64,000 bases of DNA from Numida meleagris (lineage: Eukaryota; Chordata; Aves; Galliformes; Numididae), in assembly GCF_002078875.1 (NCBI RefSeq), contig NC_034414.1, forward strand, positions 19,642,895-19,706,894, given 5' to 3'. A program made the translations under genes and the position numbers. Below, in pieces: positions 1 to 13,831 of the stretch (its first letter is position 1; each line of letters opens with the position of its first letter). Below the pieces are notes generated by a model. It saw only the letters and a list, made by a program, of their open reading frames with translations, searched no databases and was not told the origin of the DNA.

Positions 1-864
1 TGCACCTAATGTGTTCTGACCCCAATAGGCTCAGTCCGGGCAATCCAAACGAAGACGTTTGAATTGAAAAAACCTTCAAATGGACCGAGTGAAATTTTTG
101 TGAGTTAGAGCATACACAGTATCACTGCAAGTGACACTGATATAAATTTACAGGACATTGATGCTGCTAACAGTGTGGAAAATATAATAATAATTTTTAC
201 TTTACAGCTCCAGAAATATTTTTCAAAATATATAACTGGTAAACACTTCAGTTGTTGCTGAAAATACAGCCACTTCTACAGAGGAATATGTCAGCCAATT
301 TACAGAACACAAACTACACTATATTTGTAGGAAGACAGAGGAAAAAGAATTGCATAAAGAATCCCTAGGAAAAATCATCATATTGCAGCCCAAACTTGAT
401 TTGATCTAGCATTCACCTCCAAAACTGGAGCTAAGATTCTGTGTTTTGTAGTAAGAGTCAATGTGATTTTTTGGAATACCCTTCTACATTTCATTGGGAA
501 ATACAGTGTGAAAATGCTTTGACTCAGTAAACTGAGGCAAGGGGCAGAACTAAAGAAAAATTGTGTAGTAAGCAAAAAGAGTACTCGTAACATCCTTGAC
601 ATTTTTCCTGTCTGGCTTTCTGAAAACAAGGAAATAATCATTTGAGATACTGGTTAATCTAAAGACTTAAATTAAGAGGTAAATGTTGGACAAAATGTAA
701 AGAAAATAGGGTGTCGATTAGTTACAGAAAAATACACTGCATTTTCAGAAGACCATACTAGAATTTTTTTTTCTTATTAAGCAGAAGGAAACAGGAAGCA
801 TCATTCTTTCGGTATCACCATTTATTCAAGTTTTATTCAACTACGGAAGAAAAGTCTGTTGTTA

Positions 865-893
865 AAATAATAATATTAATAATAATAATAATT
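865..893. repeat. Short AAT-type microsatellite
   Basis: Imperfect trinucleotide repeat of AAT/TAA units in A+T-rich non-coding DNA. It is ordinary slippage sequence with no gene attached. Confidence 0.8.
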
Positions 894-3800
894 TTAAAGC
901 TCTCTTTCCTTCCTGGAACAGGAAATGTAAAAATAGGTACGATCTACTTCCAATTCCTGTGAAAAGAGGTGAAAATCTCTCCTTTTTTTTTCTTTTGCCC
1001 TCCTTTAGTTCTGAAAAGACAAATATAGTGACCTAGTCAGTTTCAGCTATAAATATGCTTATTTAATCTGTTTGAAGTGACACATAAAACACTAAAGTAC
1101 ATAGAGATCCTATCTTGATTTTCAAGATTGCTGTCACATGCTCCAAAGCTGTGTCAAATCAGTTTGTGAGCTGTGAACCACTGCCCATCCATAAGATATA
1201 TGAGTATTCAGTGGAATGCTTGATGACTTCTGACTACTGAAAGTCAGTTAGCATTATCAGTATTGCAGTGAAAATGACTCTAAGTATAACATGTAACACT
1301 TTTTTTTCTAAAATAATATCATTTTATTAGCTAGATGTCAAGTACATAATTGCTAAACACCAGTAGTATAGAATATGCTGCATTACTCCATTCTTTTTTT
1401 TTTTTTTTTTCAGAAAATTGGTTGGCCTGTTAGTAACAAAAAAATTGAGTACTGCTTTTCTTCTGGCTCGGGTTTGTGCTGAGGTATTGATTCTGAGTTA
1501 CAAACTTCCTGTGCCATGTCTCTCTGTTCTCTTGTCATCTTACTTAAATCTATAGCTTGAAAATGAATGTATTAGATTTTCAGATGTCCAAGAGAAGCTT
1601 CATTTTCAGAACCAAACAGACTTCTAATCCAAATAGGTAAGCCTCAAATACTATGCAGCTCAAACCCAGGCGTCTTGAAGCAGGAGCCTCAGATTCTAAA
1701 ATTCTCCTTCCCCTGTAGTCATGAGTTTTCCTGTGTTTGGACAGCTCTTCCATTTCTCAAGCTAAAGGGGCAGAAGAAAAATTTTGGATTTTTTAGGTCT
1801 CTTAAATGACATGACTATAGAACCGGTCAGTTCTGCGAGGGCTTGAAGAAAAAATTAATCTCTCTCAAATGCTAAGGCCAACTTTCCTCTCATCTAGTGC
1901 AGGGAGCTTTCTTCCAGAATACTTTCTTGGTTGTGTCCAGCAGCATGTATTCATCTCCTTCTGCAGATATGATCTACGTGATTAGCTGGAACTGAGTCAA
2001 CAACCCCATACTAGGGCACAGGATACAGGAGGATTTTATTACGAGTTAGGTTTCCTGGAGGGAAGTCCAGTTAAAGAGGAGACTCACATTCTCCCCAGTC
2101 CTATTGTTCAGTCCAACTTGGACCCTGGCCTTTTCTGTTTATTTATTCAGACAGCTCACTGCCTTGCATACCATTCCATATGTGTACAGTAAACACTGGA
2201 AGGTCACTGTAGCGGTAAAAATGCATTGCAGCTATGAACGTCCACATCTTCCTAGGGTCAGCTGCTAATCAGTTCCTTCTGCCTTTTCTTCCCTTTTGAC
2301 AGGCTAATGCAAGTAGGTACATGCATGCAATCTGTATCCTGTGCACAAAGACTTTCATTCCCCTGAGCACTGAAGTATACTGGAACTTTCATCAGATGAA
2401 AAAAATACCTTTCTGTCAGCAAAATGTTTCCTTCAGGGGTAATGGGGGTGACAGAAGAATTCGCTACTTAACCTTCTGTATTTACTGCAGAGGAAGAATT
2501 TTTTTTTTTTTTTGGCTTACTTTTACATACTGTGTGTGTAAAAAAGGGGACAATATGATATCGGATTATAGTTCATTAGAATCAGCTTCACTGACTTTGC
2601 AGTTCAGACCATGAGTACATATTTAGCGACAACATTGTTTAACTGATGTTAACCCAGTTATTTCCCTATACCTCCTCCCAGGAATGGGTGCCATCATTGT
2701 GCCATGGAATTTTCCTCAGCAAGATATCTGTCATTCATGGACTTTGGACAATATAGATGTGGAAATGAATTCAGATATGTTTGCAATTGTGAAGAAGGAG
2801 TGATTGAAGAGCAAAGAACATTCCTTGCTAGCTTCAATTTAGCTAATACAGTTAAAAATAGTGGTGGAGACCCATTCTGACCATTAATATGCTACTTTGC
2901 CTACTAACTAAACACAAGCTAATTGGGTTCCCTGCTAGCCTGCCTGAGTTGAGATTTATGCATTCAGACAAGTTGCCAATTTTCAGTTTCTTGTAACAGC
3001 AGCAAAATTAGACTAACCAAGAGTCTATCTTTGGTAAAACTAGTTTATGAGCAGGTTGGTCATTCACAATGAAAATGGATCTATCTGATAACAAACATGC
3101 AAATACACTTGCTTTTGCCTTTTGCTTCAAAAATCCCGTGCATAGTCTTGAACATCATCTCTTCCATGCTGATGATCCCCATATACTAGATGCAGTCTAA
3201 CACAATGTCCCTTCGTAAGACATGTATCCCAGCTGAAGGTGAGCATCACAGTTTGTCTGCATATGTGTCCCACCTGGTAGACCTTCTGGCCTGTGATCTA
3301 ATGTAGTATAGCTTAGACATTGCTTTATTCATGTCTCATTAAAGGTATTTATTCCACAGTTCGGAACTGTGCCTTTTCTTAGCCATGACCTTGGCAGATG
3401 TCCCTTCTGTTGCAGAGAGAGGATGTGAGAGAGGGCATGCTCAGGGCATGATACACTTGGCATTGATGAGTGGTAATCCAGAATTACTGACGAATTGACA
3501 TTTTTTTGTTATTTTGATTTCATGTTTCAGCAAGGTGTGAAAATGATGGGGAACGGAGGGAGGCTATTTTGCTGAATTTTTTTTTTGTACTAAAGCCTGA
3601 GTGTTGGCCTCGTATCTGCTCTAGTGAGTTAGCAGTATACACACACAAAAAAACTTGAGTTTCCTTTATGAATGACTGAAATTCCAGTTTTGCCTGGCAC
3701 AAGAGTAAGTTTCACATAAAGAACAGTCTCTGTGGAGAGTTTTTGGAAATAAATCAAAAACCTGAGAGACCAAGAAAAATTCTGAGAATTGGAGATGTGA

Positions 3801-4921
3801 CAAACCACGTTGCCCAGCTTCATATTGGCCCAGTTAGGATATGACTCTCATCCACAAAATGTACAGTCCTAGACAGATTCCACAGCTGATATTCAAACAC
3901 CCATGTAAGCTCTCCATAGGAGAGCATGTCTGTAAACTCAGCCATTTGGCCACCTCACAGTATTGCTCATAAGCAATGTGAATACGTGCAGACGGGGTTC
4001 TCTAGTTAAATACATTTATACTGGCAGTCATGAGCTGACTTCTACTAGTGCACAGGCCCTTCTTGCTTGTGAAATGTTATCATATGCAGACTGCACCTTC
4101 ATTTAAGCAAAGTAGCACTTTTATCATCTTATATCTTCTTCCCTTACAAATACTATCTATCTCTGCTACACTAGCATAGTTTGTGGCACCTTTGTGCCCC
4201 AAAGATCTATCTCATAACAATAAATAATTTGGGATAAAAGGCATCTGATAACATGGAGAAATAATCCTTGGAGCTGTCCTTCACTTTACCACCCATATAG
4301 CTTTCACAATCCATGCATGTTCTGAGTATTTGCGTCTTACTCAGCCTATCTTTCAGATCCTTCTCTGTACACAAAACCTTCTCAGCCTCTCTACTTCAGT
4401 CTTACGATGTAGCCACGCTCATCACTTCTGTTCCACACTGAGCCACTATGATCACTTCTAGTGCAACCCATGATTTCTCCTTGACCTCTGACTAAACCAT
4501 GTTCTGTGCCAGTCAGCTCAGGAGGTGAATGTATCCTGCTGTGTCTACATAGATTCATTGAATCCACCTGGTTCTGAGGACTACATAAAAACATATTGAA
4601 TAGGTTTAGACGTTTTAAAGAAGATAACCTGTGTTTCTGACTGTGAAGAAACAACGCACAGTAGTGGCTTTCACCACATCAGGATGCTTCTGTCTCAGCC
4701 ATTTTGTACCCACAGAATGTAACATGGTCATCAAATAAGATGTGGGAAGTAAAAAAAAAAAAAAAGCAAACCAAAAACCAATGGATGAATCACAGCAAGA
4801 TGGGTTGAATAGAGAAAGACATCTTAGAAGCATCTTGTAGCTAGAACTGTGCAATTTGACATCCGTTTGCCAAGAAGAGTCATCTAACACCTACTGATTC
4901 ACTTGTTTTGCTGTGAGAAAA

Positions 4922-4949
4922 ATGCCTTATACCACATGCCTTATACCAC
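4922..4949. repeat. 14-bp tandem duplication
   Basis: The unit atgccttataccac occurs twice in perfect head-to-tail order, followed by a partial third copy (atgc). It is a local duplication in non-coding DNA. Confidence 0.85.
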
Positions 4950-5970
4950 ATGCATACTCTTTTGGGTGTGCAGCTCTGGTAGAGAACGTAACCTAAAGTT
5001 GTTGTCAGCAGATAGCTGATACATGAAATATCAGACTTCTTCACAGCTGGTAACTGAGTCATTGGTCACCTTGCCAAAATTACCACTGCGGTGACCTCTA
5101 TACTGGCACAGCTGACAGATTGTAAGTGGAGTGAGAAGCTGAGGCAATGATATTTGTAGCCATGTGCTGTGTGGTTATGAGTGAAGACCCGTATCATTTT
5201 TGAAAGCTGGAGGAAGAGGTATCACAGTAATTTTGATATGAGGTAACAAGTCAGGCTAAGATTTATTGCTCTGTAGATAAGTAAGGAAACTATTTGAAAG
5301 AAGCCACTCAAAGTATCTGGAAAGTTAAAGCATTGCCTCAATATGAGGACCTAGAGAAAGAAAGGTGTGAGTTAAAGAGGCAGGAGGGCCATATCTTACA
5401 TATAGTATACTATAAAATGGAAAAAAGAAATGCTAAGATTGGAGTAGAGAGTATAAACATGCATTGGTAATTAATTTCTTGTGTGTGTTTTAAATTATCT
5501 GGAGACAAGATGAAGGAGAAGATAAGTGACCAAAACAAAAAACCCTCCCTCAAGAGGATAGAACGACAAGGCAAAAAGGAGGTAGGAGAACACAAAGGGC
5601 AAAAGAGTTTTGCAAGAGAACAGCCTTGTGTTTCAAAAATGGATGGCGTGTCGGAGATGATGGGAACTGAACTGAGGACTGACTGAAAGGTATTTAGAAA
5701 ATTTGGCATACCACTCTGAGGTCTATGGTATAGAAACTGGATTGGAGAGGGTTTAGGATAGATGTTTAGGATTCTAAGTCATTAATTTAAACATTCTGTT
5801 TACTGAGCTTAGGGATGAAAGCCAAGAGGGAGATGGAGAAGATAGAGATGCTAGAGAGACACAGTCAGGAGTGAGATGGGAAAAATTAAAGCAGGATAAT
5901 GGAAGAAAGGGTTTATTCTGCTTTCTTGCCCGCTTTGGAAACATATTGTGGTTTCTAGCAGAGGTTAATA

Positions 5971-6038
5971 TAAAGAAGGCTGGTTGCCACCGCTTTTGCC
6001 TGACTAAAGAAGGCTGGTTGCTGTTGCTTTTGCCAGGC
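5971..6038. repeat. 34-bp imperfect tandem duplication
   Basis: Two adjacent copies begin with the same 17 bases (taaagaaggctggttgc) and both contain gcttttgcc; they differ at a few central and terminal bases. The small divergence suggests a fairly old local duplication. No gene or splice site is associated. Confidence 0.8.
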
Positions 6039-7446
6039 TATGATTTGTGACTGTAAAGCATCACACACAAACACGCTTTAGTTCCTTTCTTCATTTAGAT
6101 CTTCTCTCCCGGAGGGCTAGTTTGTTTGTCTTCTCCCTCGGTGGTTTGCCACTGACGTGACAAACAGCATTCAATGCGGGAGAAACACAAGCCTTAGAAA
6201 CACAGAAATTGGAGATGGAAAATTCCACTGTAAAAGATCAACTAGCCCACTGTGCTTGGTAAGCCAAGGCATGAACAATAGCATTGGGCTTATTTAAAAT
6301 CCCACAGAAGAAGTGCTCCTGAGCAACTTCTCCACCAGGTAACGGATCTTATAGCCAAGCCATTGTAACAGTGCTCATCCTAATCTTTGTCATCTCGTTT
6401 CATCCTGTTTTCTCCTCCTTCACAATAACAGTGCTCTCAGTTTTGCAAACCTCAGTTGTTCAGCTCTCATGATGCCTTATCCTATTTCTAATTTTTGCAG
6501 CTTTGCATCTTGTACCTTATGCACAGCACAACCAGCTGTATTCATCTCTTTCAGTTCATATGACAGTGTCTCTAAATCAGTACTTACAGCTTCTACTTTT
6601 TAAAAATGAATTCCTTTAGATTTGCTGATGTCTTTCTGATGAGATTTTCAGGACAGAATGCAACAATCTGTTGGGATGTATGGGAACTGTTAGGTCATGG
6701 CCTGAACCAGTGATTGAGCACCTGGTGAAGGGGCGTAGCCAGCCCTGGAAGCACAGGTGCAAACAATTTGCCTGTGCAACTGGAAGGGTCCACCTGTGCA
6801 ACACAGAGTCCACTTCTTCCTAACCTCATTTAAGGGCTGGCAGCCGAAAGAGAAGCATCTCAACTCGGAGATTGTCTCCTTTAGGAGTTTTTAGGGAGCC
6901 CTGATCTTCGGGAAGGGGTAAGCCATTCCTTCTTTATTACCAAATCATGACCACTACCTTTCTCAGGTGATCTAAAACTAGTAAAGGTAGCTATATCTTC
7001 TGCCTCCTGTCCTTACCTGAGGTTATGCTACAATGCCACTGACAGAAGTCCATCTTACGAAGAAATGTGTATGAAGTATACTCTCTGATTGTATTTGTTT
7101 CTGTTTCTGCCAATCTGCCCATCATTTCATCTTACAGATATGTCTACATTACTGTCTGTTGTCCTGTTGTTTTAGGTGCCTTCAGTGTTACAGCTATTGA
7201 GAATCCCCTTTCTGAATGCATAGCTTTGATTTGAACTATTTCTCTCTAAATGTAAAATATGTGTCTTCTTTCTCTTTTTCTTTTTTTTTTTCCCATCTGG
7301 AATTGCCTAGTTTCCTGAACCTCACTTGTGCCAGAGCTTTGATTGGTAAAACTAATAAAGTTCTCTCAACCCCACAGCTTGGAGACGTTTCCCTCCCTTT
7401 CCCTTTGCAAGCTTGAAATCATAACGTGAATGTTCAACTGAACTTC

Positions 7447-7473
<27 letters not shown>
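7447..7473 (+). repeat. A27 homopolymer
   Basis: Uninterrupted run of 27 A. It could be the relic of a retroposed poly(A) tail or simple slippage. No retrocopy was recognised in the bases to its left. Confidence 0.85.
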
Positions 7474-7478
<5 letters not shown>

Positions 7479-10400
7479 GCAGGAGTTGTTCAAGCTTTGT
7501 AGCATCTCAGAGACATGAAGTTCTCTCTTTACAGCCTGAAGAGAAAGGTGAAAGAAATTGCTGAACAACTTTTGCAATGTCCGAGCTAGGATAGGAGGTT
7601 ATGGTTCCCAGCTTATTCCCAGCCATCTGTCCCACATTCTTTAAGTTAAGCTCAAGTGTAGCTACTGCCTATCCCTTTTCTATTAAAACCCTCCACTTAA
7701 ACTGAAGGCAAATTTTTACTGCTTGCTTGTGTGCTCTTTCTTTTGCTCCTTTGACAACTAGTAAATCTGTGCTATCCCAGCAGATGGAAAGGGAAAGAGG
7801 TCTTTGATGGACAGAATAAGAACAGACTGAAAGATGGTGACTGCTTAACATGGTTCAGCTGCAGCCCTCAGCCTCTTGAAAATTAGTGCTAGAATTAGGA
7901 ATGCTCTTTAGACATTATGGTTCTCCTCATTGCCCTGCTAGACCACACTGTGTTTTTTGTTGTTGTTTTTTTTTTTTTCCCAGAACTCATTTCTGAGAAC
8001 CATATGTTGAAGACCTGTCAGATCACACAGACAAAGCAAAGGCTATATGCCATGGATTCTTCCCATCATCGAGTGCATTATAAAGCAAGCCAATTAAAGG
8101 TCACATTTGTTAGTCACAACTTTTGTGGTTTGGCTCTTAGTGAGGAGCAGGCTATGTGAGAGCAGGACGTGTGTGTGCTCTAGGCTGTCTTGCTGTCAAG
8201 TGCTGCAGAGAGGATGTGTGGTGTCAAAGCAGAGTGTCAAAAACAAAGTTAAGGCTGTAGCTATTTCTCACATATCCGTTCAATATAAGCGTTTGTAGCA
8301 GCATCTTTGATGTTGTCAATTTGCTTGCTTTTTAGTTAAGACAATGCTGTGGAATTGAGCAAGGCCGAAGAGACAATTCCTTGCACACAAAGCGAACAGC
8401 AGTCTGTAGCACTTGTTGGCTCCAATGCTAGAAACAGATACTTGTAAATTCTCGCTTGTCTATGGTTTCTAAAGAAAGTTCAGTGCTTCCCACATTCTTT
8501 TCTTCTTGGTGATCTGTCTAAAGGTAAAAGTGAAAATGGAGCTGCTGAAGGTCACTTTCCTCATCCATCAATCTAACAGATAACCCTTCTCATTAGGTAT
8601 TTTCAATTGCAACTCTGTCCCACTCAGATAAGCTTTAGGGCAGAATTTCCCTAACTGTAGAAGTTAGGTGTTGTTTAAGGCAGCACCTCTTGTAATCAGC
8701 TGAGGCATACAGACATTTCCAGAGGGTAATTTCTCCTAATGTAACACAGCTGTCTGACCCAGGTGAGACAAATTAGCTCTGAACATGCCTCCTTCCCCAC
8801 TAAAGAAGCCCAGACAAAGTGTGTTGATTACAAGAGGTTTTGTACGCTCTTGTATAGTCAGAGTTAGGTAAGCTGGAATTCCACTGGAAGACTTTCATCT
8901 TCCTCTTGTGTGCTAATGTTTCTACTTGTCTTTCTTGTCTGTCTTTGCTATGTATTTGATCTTCCCACTACCTACACTCCTGCATAAGATAACTGGGGTC
9001 TTTGCTGTCAGTGACAAGGACTCTCTCCTTTCCACAAAGCTCCTTTCGAAGGCTGTAGTTACAGAGAGGCCCACCTTCTTCCCAGGAAAGTGGGAATCTC
9101 TATAGCTCTTTCCTTCATCTTCTTCCATAAGAAGTTGTCCAGCCATAAAACGGGATGGTCATAGTAAGTGAGCAGCTCTCCTCTCCTAAACCTTAGGTTA
9201 CGGACCTCTGTACACTCAGGTGTCTGTCTCACACCTGACTCATTCTCAGGTTTTGATTCATAACCACGTGAGCTTAAATTTGGGGAGAGATACTGGCTCC
9301 TGTGATTCTTTTTTGTTGATGATGATTTTCTTATTTTTTTATGCAGAACACAGAATTCGCTATGTTCTTGTAGTGTTAGAAGCTGAGATCTGCTCTATGG
9401 TCTGTACTGGTTTGACCTGAATACTTACTCCTCCTAAAACTTCCCTGTGTGTTGTTTTTTTTTTTGTTTGTTTTTGTTTTCTTGTTTTTTTGCAATGCTT
9501 CTCGCAGAGCACAGCACTGACCAGGTACATCAGGTCACCATTTGCTTCATGTGTAACATTTTTGGAAATTTTGCTGACCCATGAAGAACATTTCAAGCAT
9601 GATAAACCACAGCCTTACTTCTCCAGTCTCACAGCATCTTTAAATTCCTGGCTAGACTGTGAACCACAGGTTGGAGGCCACCACTCAAACTGCTTCTGCA
9701 GTGTTTTCACTGAGGGATTAACAAGTGTTGGCTTGAAAAGCAGATGCAGAACAAGTGACAATATGTGCTTTCAATACTTAGCAGATTACCACATGCACTA
9801 AAATTTTATGTGCTGGAATAGTTATCAACTGTCATAATACACTTCATCCTTCTGAGACAGGAAGCATGTTTTTCTACGTGTCCATAGAGTCTGCAAGTTC
9901 CAGGTACTGATTTTGTGTTCTTAAGAGTAAATCCTATTTGTGTTCCTCCGGCAGCAGGGAAGAGTCGCAATGCCTCAGTGAGGCTTTGTTTTAAGCATCT
10001 AGATTTGGAAAAGAAGAAACAGAGACAGGAGAACCACACGCAGCAAGTGGTGTCCTCTCAGCTCGCTAGGGCCGCCTCCAGCACAGCTCAGTGTCAGAGG
10101 ATCCATCCCAGCACGGGCTGTTGTGCTAACACAGCACTTCCAGGGCAGCAGTAGCTTTCCTGATGCTAGGACCAGACTCAAAGCAATTTTAAAACTATGA
10201 TTTCTCTTAAAAGCCAGTGCTTTGGGTTACCAGACACCAGTAGTCCTGCGTGCTAATGAATTCATAGGATTCTCTTAAGCACTCGGAGAAAATGGCTCTG
10301 TTTTACCAATGTAAATGTCTCCTTCCCGCACTTGAAGGTCTCAGCTCCTTCAGGGGAGCTTCAAGTAGCTCTCCACACGTTGGCGTGACTGCCTGATAGT

Positions 10401-10559
10401 ATTCGTAAATGCGATGTGACTGATTGCAACTAATTGTGGCTTTTTAATCTCTTGAAGGTTTCAGCAGCTTCCTGTCCGATACTTGCAGCAGAAAGTGACA
10501 GCTGAACACCGCACCGGGCTGTTGCTGCCGAAGCGTCCTTGAACCGTAAGGTTAAGGTA

Positions 10560-11640
10560 AAACCCGCCCTAGCTTTAAGCGGCCCATCCAGCGCACCCGC
10601 GCCGCGCGTTTATGGGCGGTGAGGAGCAGCCCGTGCAACGCGGTGCTAAGGAGGGCTCCGTGCACCGGCTCAGGCTGGTGGCAGCCGGGCTGGAGCCGGT
10701 CGCAGCCGCAGCATCTCAGGCCCGTCGGGGTCGAGGGCCTCCGAGCCCTTCCATCGCGTCCCTTCGTTCGCTTTCTCTAACGGCCGGAGGGATTTGCTTT
10801 TCCTGACCCACCGAACCGAGGCGGGGTCGGTGCCCGGGGGGAGCAGCGCCCGCAGCCCCGGGGTAGCTCAGCCCGGCCCGGCCGCCTTTGTCTGCACTGG
10901 GAGGAGCCAGCGAAAGGCAGATTGTAAAAATAAGGGCTGGCCGAGAGCCAGGAAGTGTGGAATCCTGGCCGGGTGGTGGCAAATTTCGCCAGATCGCGGC
11001 CAGAGGCAGCGCGTCTTTCAGCCTGCGGCGGGGCAGCGGCGGGAGCGGAGCTGAGCGAGGAGCGGAGCAGCGGGCGCGGAGTAGCGGCGTTCGCTGCAGC
11101 CCGGCCCGCCGAGCGGCGGCGGTGAGTGCGAGGGGAGCCCCGGGCCGGGACGCCGGGGAGGGGGCTCCGCCGCCGGGGAGTGGGGCTGGCGCGGGAGGCG
11201 CGGCCGCGGGGTTGTGCCCGGGGCGGCTCGCGGAAGGCACAGGGCTGAGCCCTCGCCCCGCTGCGCCTCCGAAGCAAAGCGCCGGCATTAATCCAGAGCA
11301 AGTTTTCCATTCGAAAACATTAAAAATAGACCCTCCGGTTCCACAGTGCCGCCGAGTGAGTCATTTCCAAGCAAAATGTGTCCGCCTAACCCTCCCCCCC
11401 AAGGAGACACGATAATTCTGAAACCGACGGTGAAGGGAAGGAGACTTTTCCCCTAAACAGACCGAATTAACACGTAGCGGCTGCAGGAGGAGACAAAAGC
11501 CGCAAGCAGCGGGCTGCCCGCTTAAAGGAGCGCGGTGCAGCCCCGTCCCATTCTCTCCTCTCCCTGCTGTGATGCCGCCCGCGTTCCCCTGGGAGGCGCC
11601 GGGAGCCTCCCTGCCCCCGGGGCGCTCGTAGCCGCGTGGA
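10560..11640 (+). promoter_or_regulatory. PRR5L: CpG island, probable PRR5L promoter
   Basis: Base composition changes abruptly from A+T-rich flank to strongly G+C-rich, CpG-dense sequence: repeated gcg and cgg clusters around 10590-10610, 10850-10880 and 11020-11230. GC-box-like gggcgg occurs at about 10614. A TATA-like stretch (tgtaaaaataagg) lies near 10923-10935, but CpG-island promoters usually do not depend on TATA. A strong splice donor, ggcg|gtgagt, sits at 11121/11122 inside the island, as expected for a short non-coding first exon. The island lies upstream of PRR5L and points the same way, with no other gene on either side. The exact start site cannot be read from sequence. Long open frames on both strands here reflect the lack of A+T-rich stop codons, not coding. 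Confidence 0.7.
11000..11121 (+). other. PRR5L: Candidate non-coding first exon of PRR5L (3' end only)
   Basis: The 3' boundary is supported by a near-consensus donor (g|gtgagt at 11122). The 5' boundary is an arbitrary placement within the CpG island. Coding begins only in the exon at 22390, where an in-frame TAG at 22463-22465 precedes the start codon, so whatever lies here would be 5' UTR. Mammalian PRR5L has several alternative 5' exons, so other first exons may exist. Confidence 0.4.
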
Positions 11641-11996
11641 CAAACCCCGCTGTTTTGTTTCTTCAGCTGTCAAACCCGTCCCCTGTCACCTCTGTGGGAC
11701 GTCAGCCACAGCCGTGGGTCATGCCAGCAGTGACCGACGCTGCTCCTGGCTGCCTATGCTGAGAAGGCAGTCTAAAACACGGTTATTTTTCTCTGCCTTT
11801 CCTGGTCATGTGATGATTTGTTCATGCAAGCGGGCTGTCTCAAGCAGAGGGACTTTTTGTTTGTCAGCAACAAGTGTTCAGTGTATTTATAGGTGATACT
11901 GCAATTATGTGCTATGGAAGGTTTCAGTTGTGCAGAGCTCACAGCTACCTGGATCAGTGTCTGAAAGCTGTTTATATCTCTTGTATGATGCCATTT

Positions 11997-12652
11997 CATA
12001 GAATCATAGAGTTAGGTTGGAAAAGACCTACAAGCTCATCCAGTCCAACCATCCACCTACCACCAATAACCCCACTAAACCATGTCTCTCAACACTATAT
12101 CTAAATGTTTCTTGAACACCTCCAAGGACGGTGACTCAACCACCTCCCTGGGCAGCTCATTCCAGCGCCTGACCACTCGTGCAGAAACGTAGTATTTCCT
12201 AATGTCCAGCCTAAATTTCCCCTGGCCCAACTTGAGGCCATTCCCCCTTGTCCTGTCACTAGTTACAAGAGAGAAGAGGCCGACCCCCAGCTCACTACAA
12301 CCTCCCTTCAGGTAGTTAGAGAGAGCAATAAGGTCTCCCCTGAGCCTCCTCTTCTCCAGACTGAACAATCCCAGCTCCCTCAGCTGCTCCTCATAAGGCC
12401 TGTGCTCCACTTCCCTCACCAGCTTCGTTGCCCTCCTCTGAACATGCTCCAGGGCCTCAATGTCTTTCTTGTAGTGAGGGGCCCAAAACAGGACACAGTA
12501 CTTGAGGTAGGGCCTCACCAGGGCTGAGTACAGAGGGACAATGACTTCCCTGCTCCTACTGGCAACACTGTTCCTGATACAAGCCAGGATGCCATTGGCC
12601 TTCTTGGCCACCTGGGCACACTGCTGGCTCATGCTCAGCTGAGCATTGACCA
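11997..12652 (-). mobile_element. CR1 LINE, 5'-truncated copy in antisense orientation
   Basis: Read on the minus strand, this is the 3' end of a CR1 non-LTR retrotransposon. It runs from the ORF2 C-terminal region to the characteristic short terminal repeats of the CATAGAATCATAGA type at 11997-12010, preceded by the well-known avian CR1 tail with GGTTGGA and CCAGTCCAACC motifs. An open frame at 12653-12075 encodes 192 residues of the region after the reverse transcriptase core, with motifs such as [20 protein letters not shown] and VVRRWNELP that are typical of chicken CR1 ORF2 C-termini. The 5' end, including endonuclease and reverse transcriptase catalytic motifs, is missing, as is usual for CR1. 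The intact 192-codon frame suggests a comparatively young copy, but it cannot move by itself. Confidence 0.93.
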
Positions 12653-12653
12653 C
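12075..12653 (-). pseudogene. Truncated CR1 ORF2 remnant (C-terminal part)
   Basis: 192-codon open frame inside the CR1 copy. It corresponds to the C-terminal extension of CR1 ORF2 protein (reverse transcriptase-endonuclease). Visible family marks are the CARVAKKAN-like segment near residue 13, the [19 protein letters not shown] stretch near residues 43-61, and the terminal [11 protein letters not shown]. The YADD-type catalytic motif and the N-terminal endonuclease are absent, so no activity is expected. The ATG at the right end is simply the first one after truncation. It lies antisense within the presumed PRR5L first intron. Confidence 0.9.
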
Positions 12654-13831
12654 ATATATTCAAAGCATATGGCTCTTATTTCACAGTGAGGCAGCATGCC
12701 TTAGATATAGAAGCCGATATGCAGGCTGTGTTGTTTTTCTTCTAAAACAGAAGCTACAGTCCAACTGTGCAGTAGCCCCTAATGATGTAGATGGACCAAC
12801 AGAGACAAGACCTGATAATCTGACTATCCTTACATTAGGAAGCACCTAGCTGGGGGGCAAAGTCCTGCTCTTTGACTCCTAGGAAGAACTAAGTTAGCAC
12901 TCTGGCAACAAAAATGACCTATAGCTGAAAATATGTGCAGTAAGTTATGCCAGCTATTTTACAGCCGTGTGAAGGATGTGAGGTTTGAGAGCAAGACCTG
13001 TGGTAGCAACCCAAATCTAATGCTGTTTCTGAATTGGTAAGTAGAGAACTGTGATGTAAAAGCACTTGCATTCTCTTTTTGCTGTTTAGATTCTGTTTTG
13101 TCTATTCATGCTATTTATATATTTTACAGCCAGGAGAGACTATTACGATTTATTGACTTGTCACAGAGGGTGCAGGGCATTCAGACAATCCTGCAGTCTG
13201 CGATGTTTCTTTTGGCTGTAACGTGTAGGAGATTCGTCCACTTAAAAGTGCCACCGAAGTACCAAACTGAAAAAAAGTAAATAGGAATCTTTTGTGTTCC
13301 AGAACACAAGAAAAAGCAGACATAGCGTCCCGTGTAAATGAAAATTTGTCTGTAACCTAAGACAGTGTATCCTCATTATGCACACTTCATAGTCAATGTA
13401 TGGCATTGTTGCTAAGTTTTTAGTGCCATGGACTTTTGTAACATCCTGGAGGGAGAAAACATTTCAACTTGGGTTCAAGACCAGCTGCTTTTTGGTGAAA
13501 CTCAGAGGAAGCTTTTCCAGAGGTGCATTATTTTGTAGTCCTCTCTGATGAGGTTGTCCTGAATCTCTGATTGAAATAGCTGTCAAGTTGCACTGAGACC
13601 CACACAATGGTAACTGCATGTTAGCAGTGTTGGAGGTGGGCAGGGGAGTTCAGGCAAACCGTCCCACATGGGACTATTATTTTCTATGTCAATTTAGAAG
13701 GACTGTTTCCTTTTGGTATTTCTACAGCGCACTTCAGGTGACAGTTCAGTTCCATACCACATTTGTCTTCAGCTTTTAAAACTATCTGTTTAGATACTTA
13801 AATAAAATTCTGTGTAATTATTTTCTTGCAG

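Larger units (their letters stand above)
1..10550. other. Upstream non-coding region with no recognised gene
   Basis: About 10.5 kb of A+T-rich sequence with stops in every frame at short intervals. No open frame here resembles a protein family that I recognise, and none is bounded by a convincing acceptor and donor pair. It contains simple tracts: an AAT-type repeat near 865-893, a 14-bp tandem duplication at 4922-4949, a 34-bp tandem duplication at 5971-6038, an A27 run at 7447-7473 and T-rich stretches near 1394-1410 and 9457-9491. By position it is either intergenic DNA upstream of PRR5L or, if PRR5L has more distal promoters as in mammals, part of an alternative 5' intron. The sequence does not decide between these. 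Confidence 0.6.

Noticed and set aside
10716..11415. Long open frames on both strands in the CpG island (up to 190 codons)
   Set aside because: G+C-rich sequence lacks stop codons. The translations are Ala/Arg/Pro/Gly-rich with no family resemblance, and several frames overlap each other.
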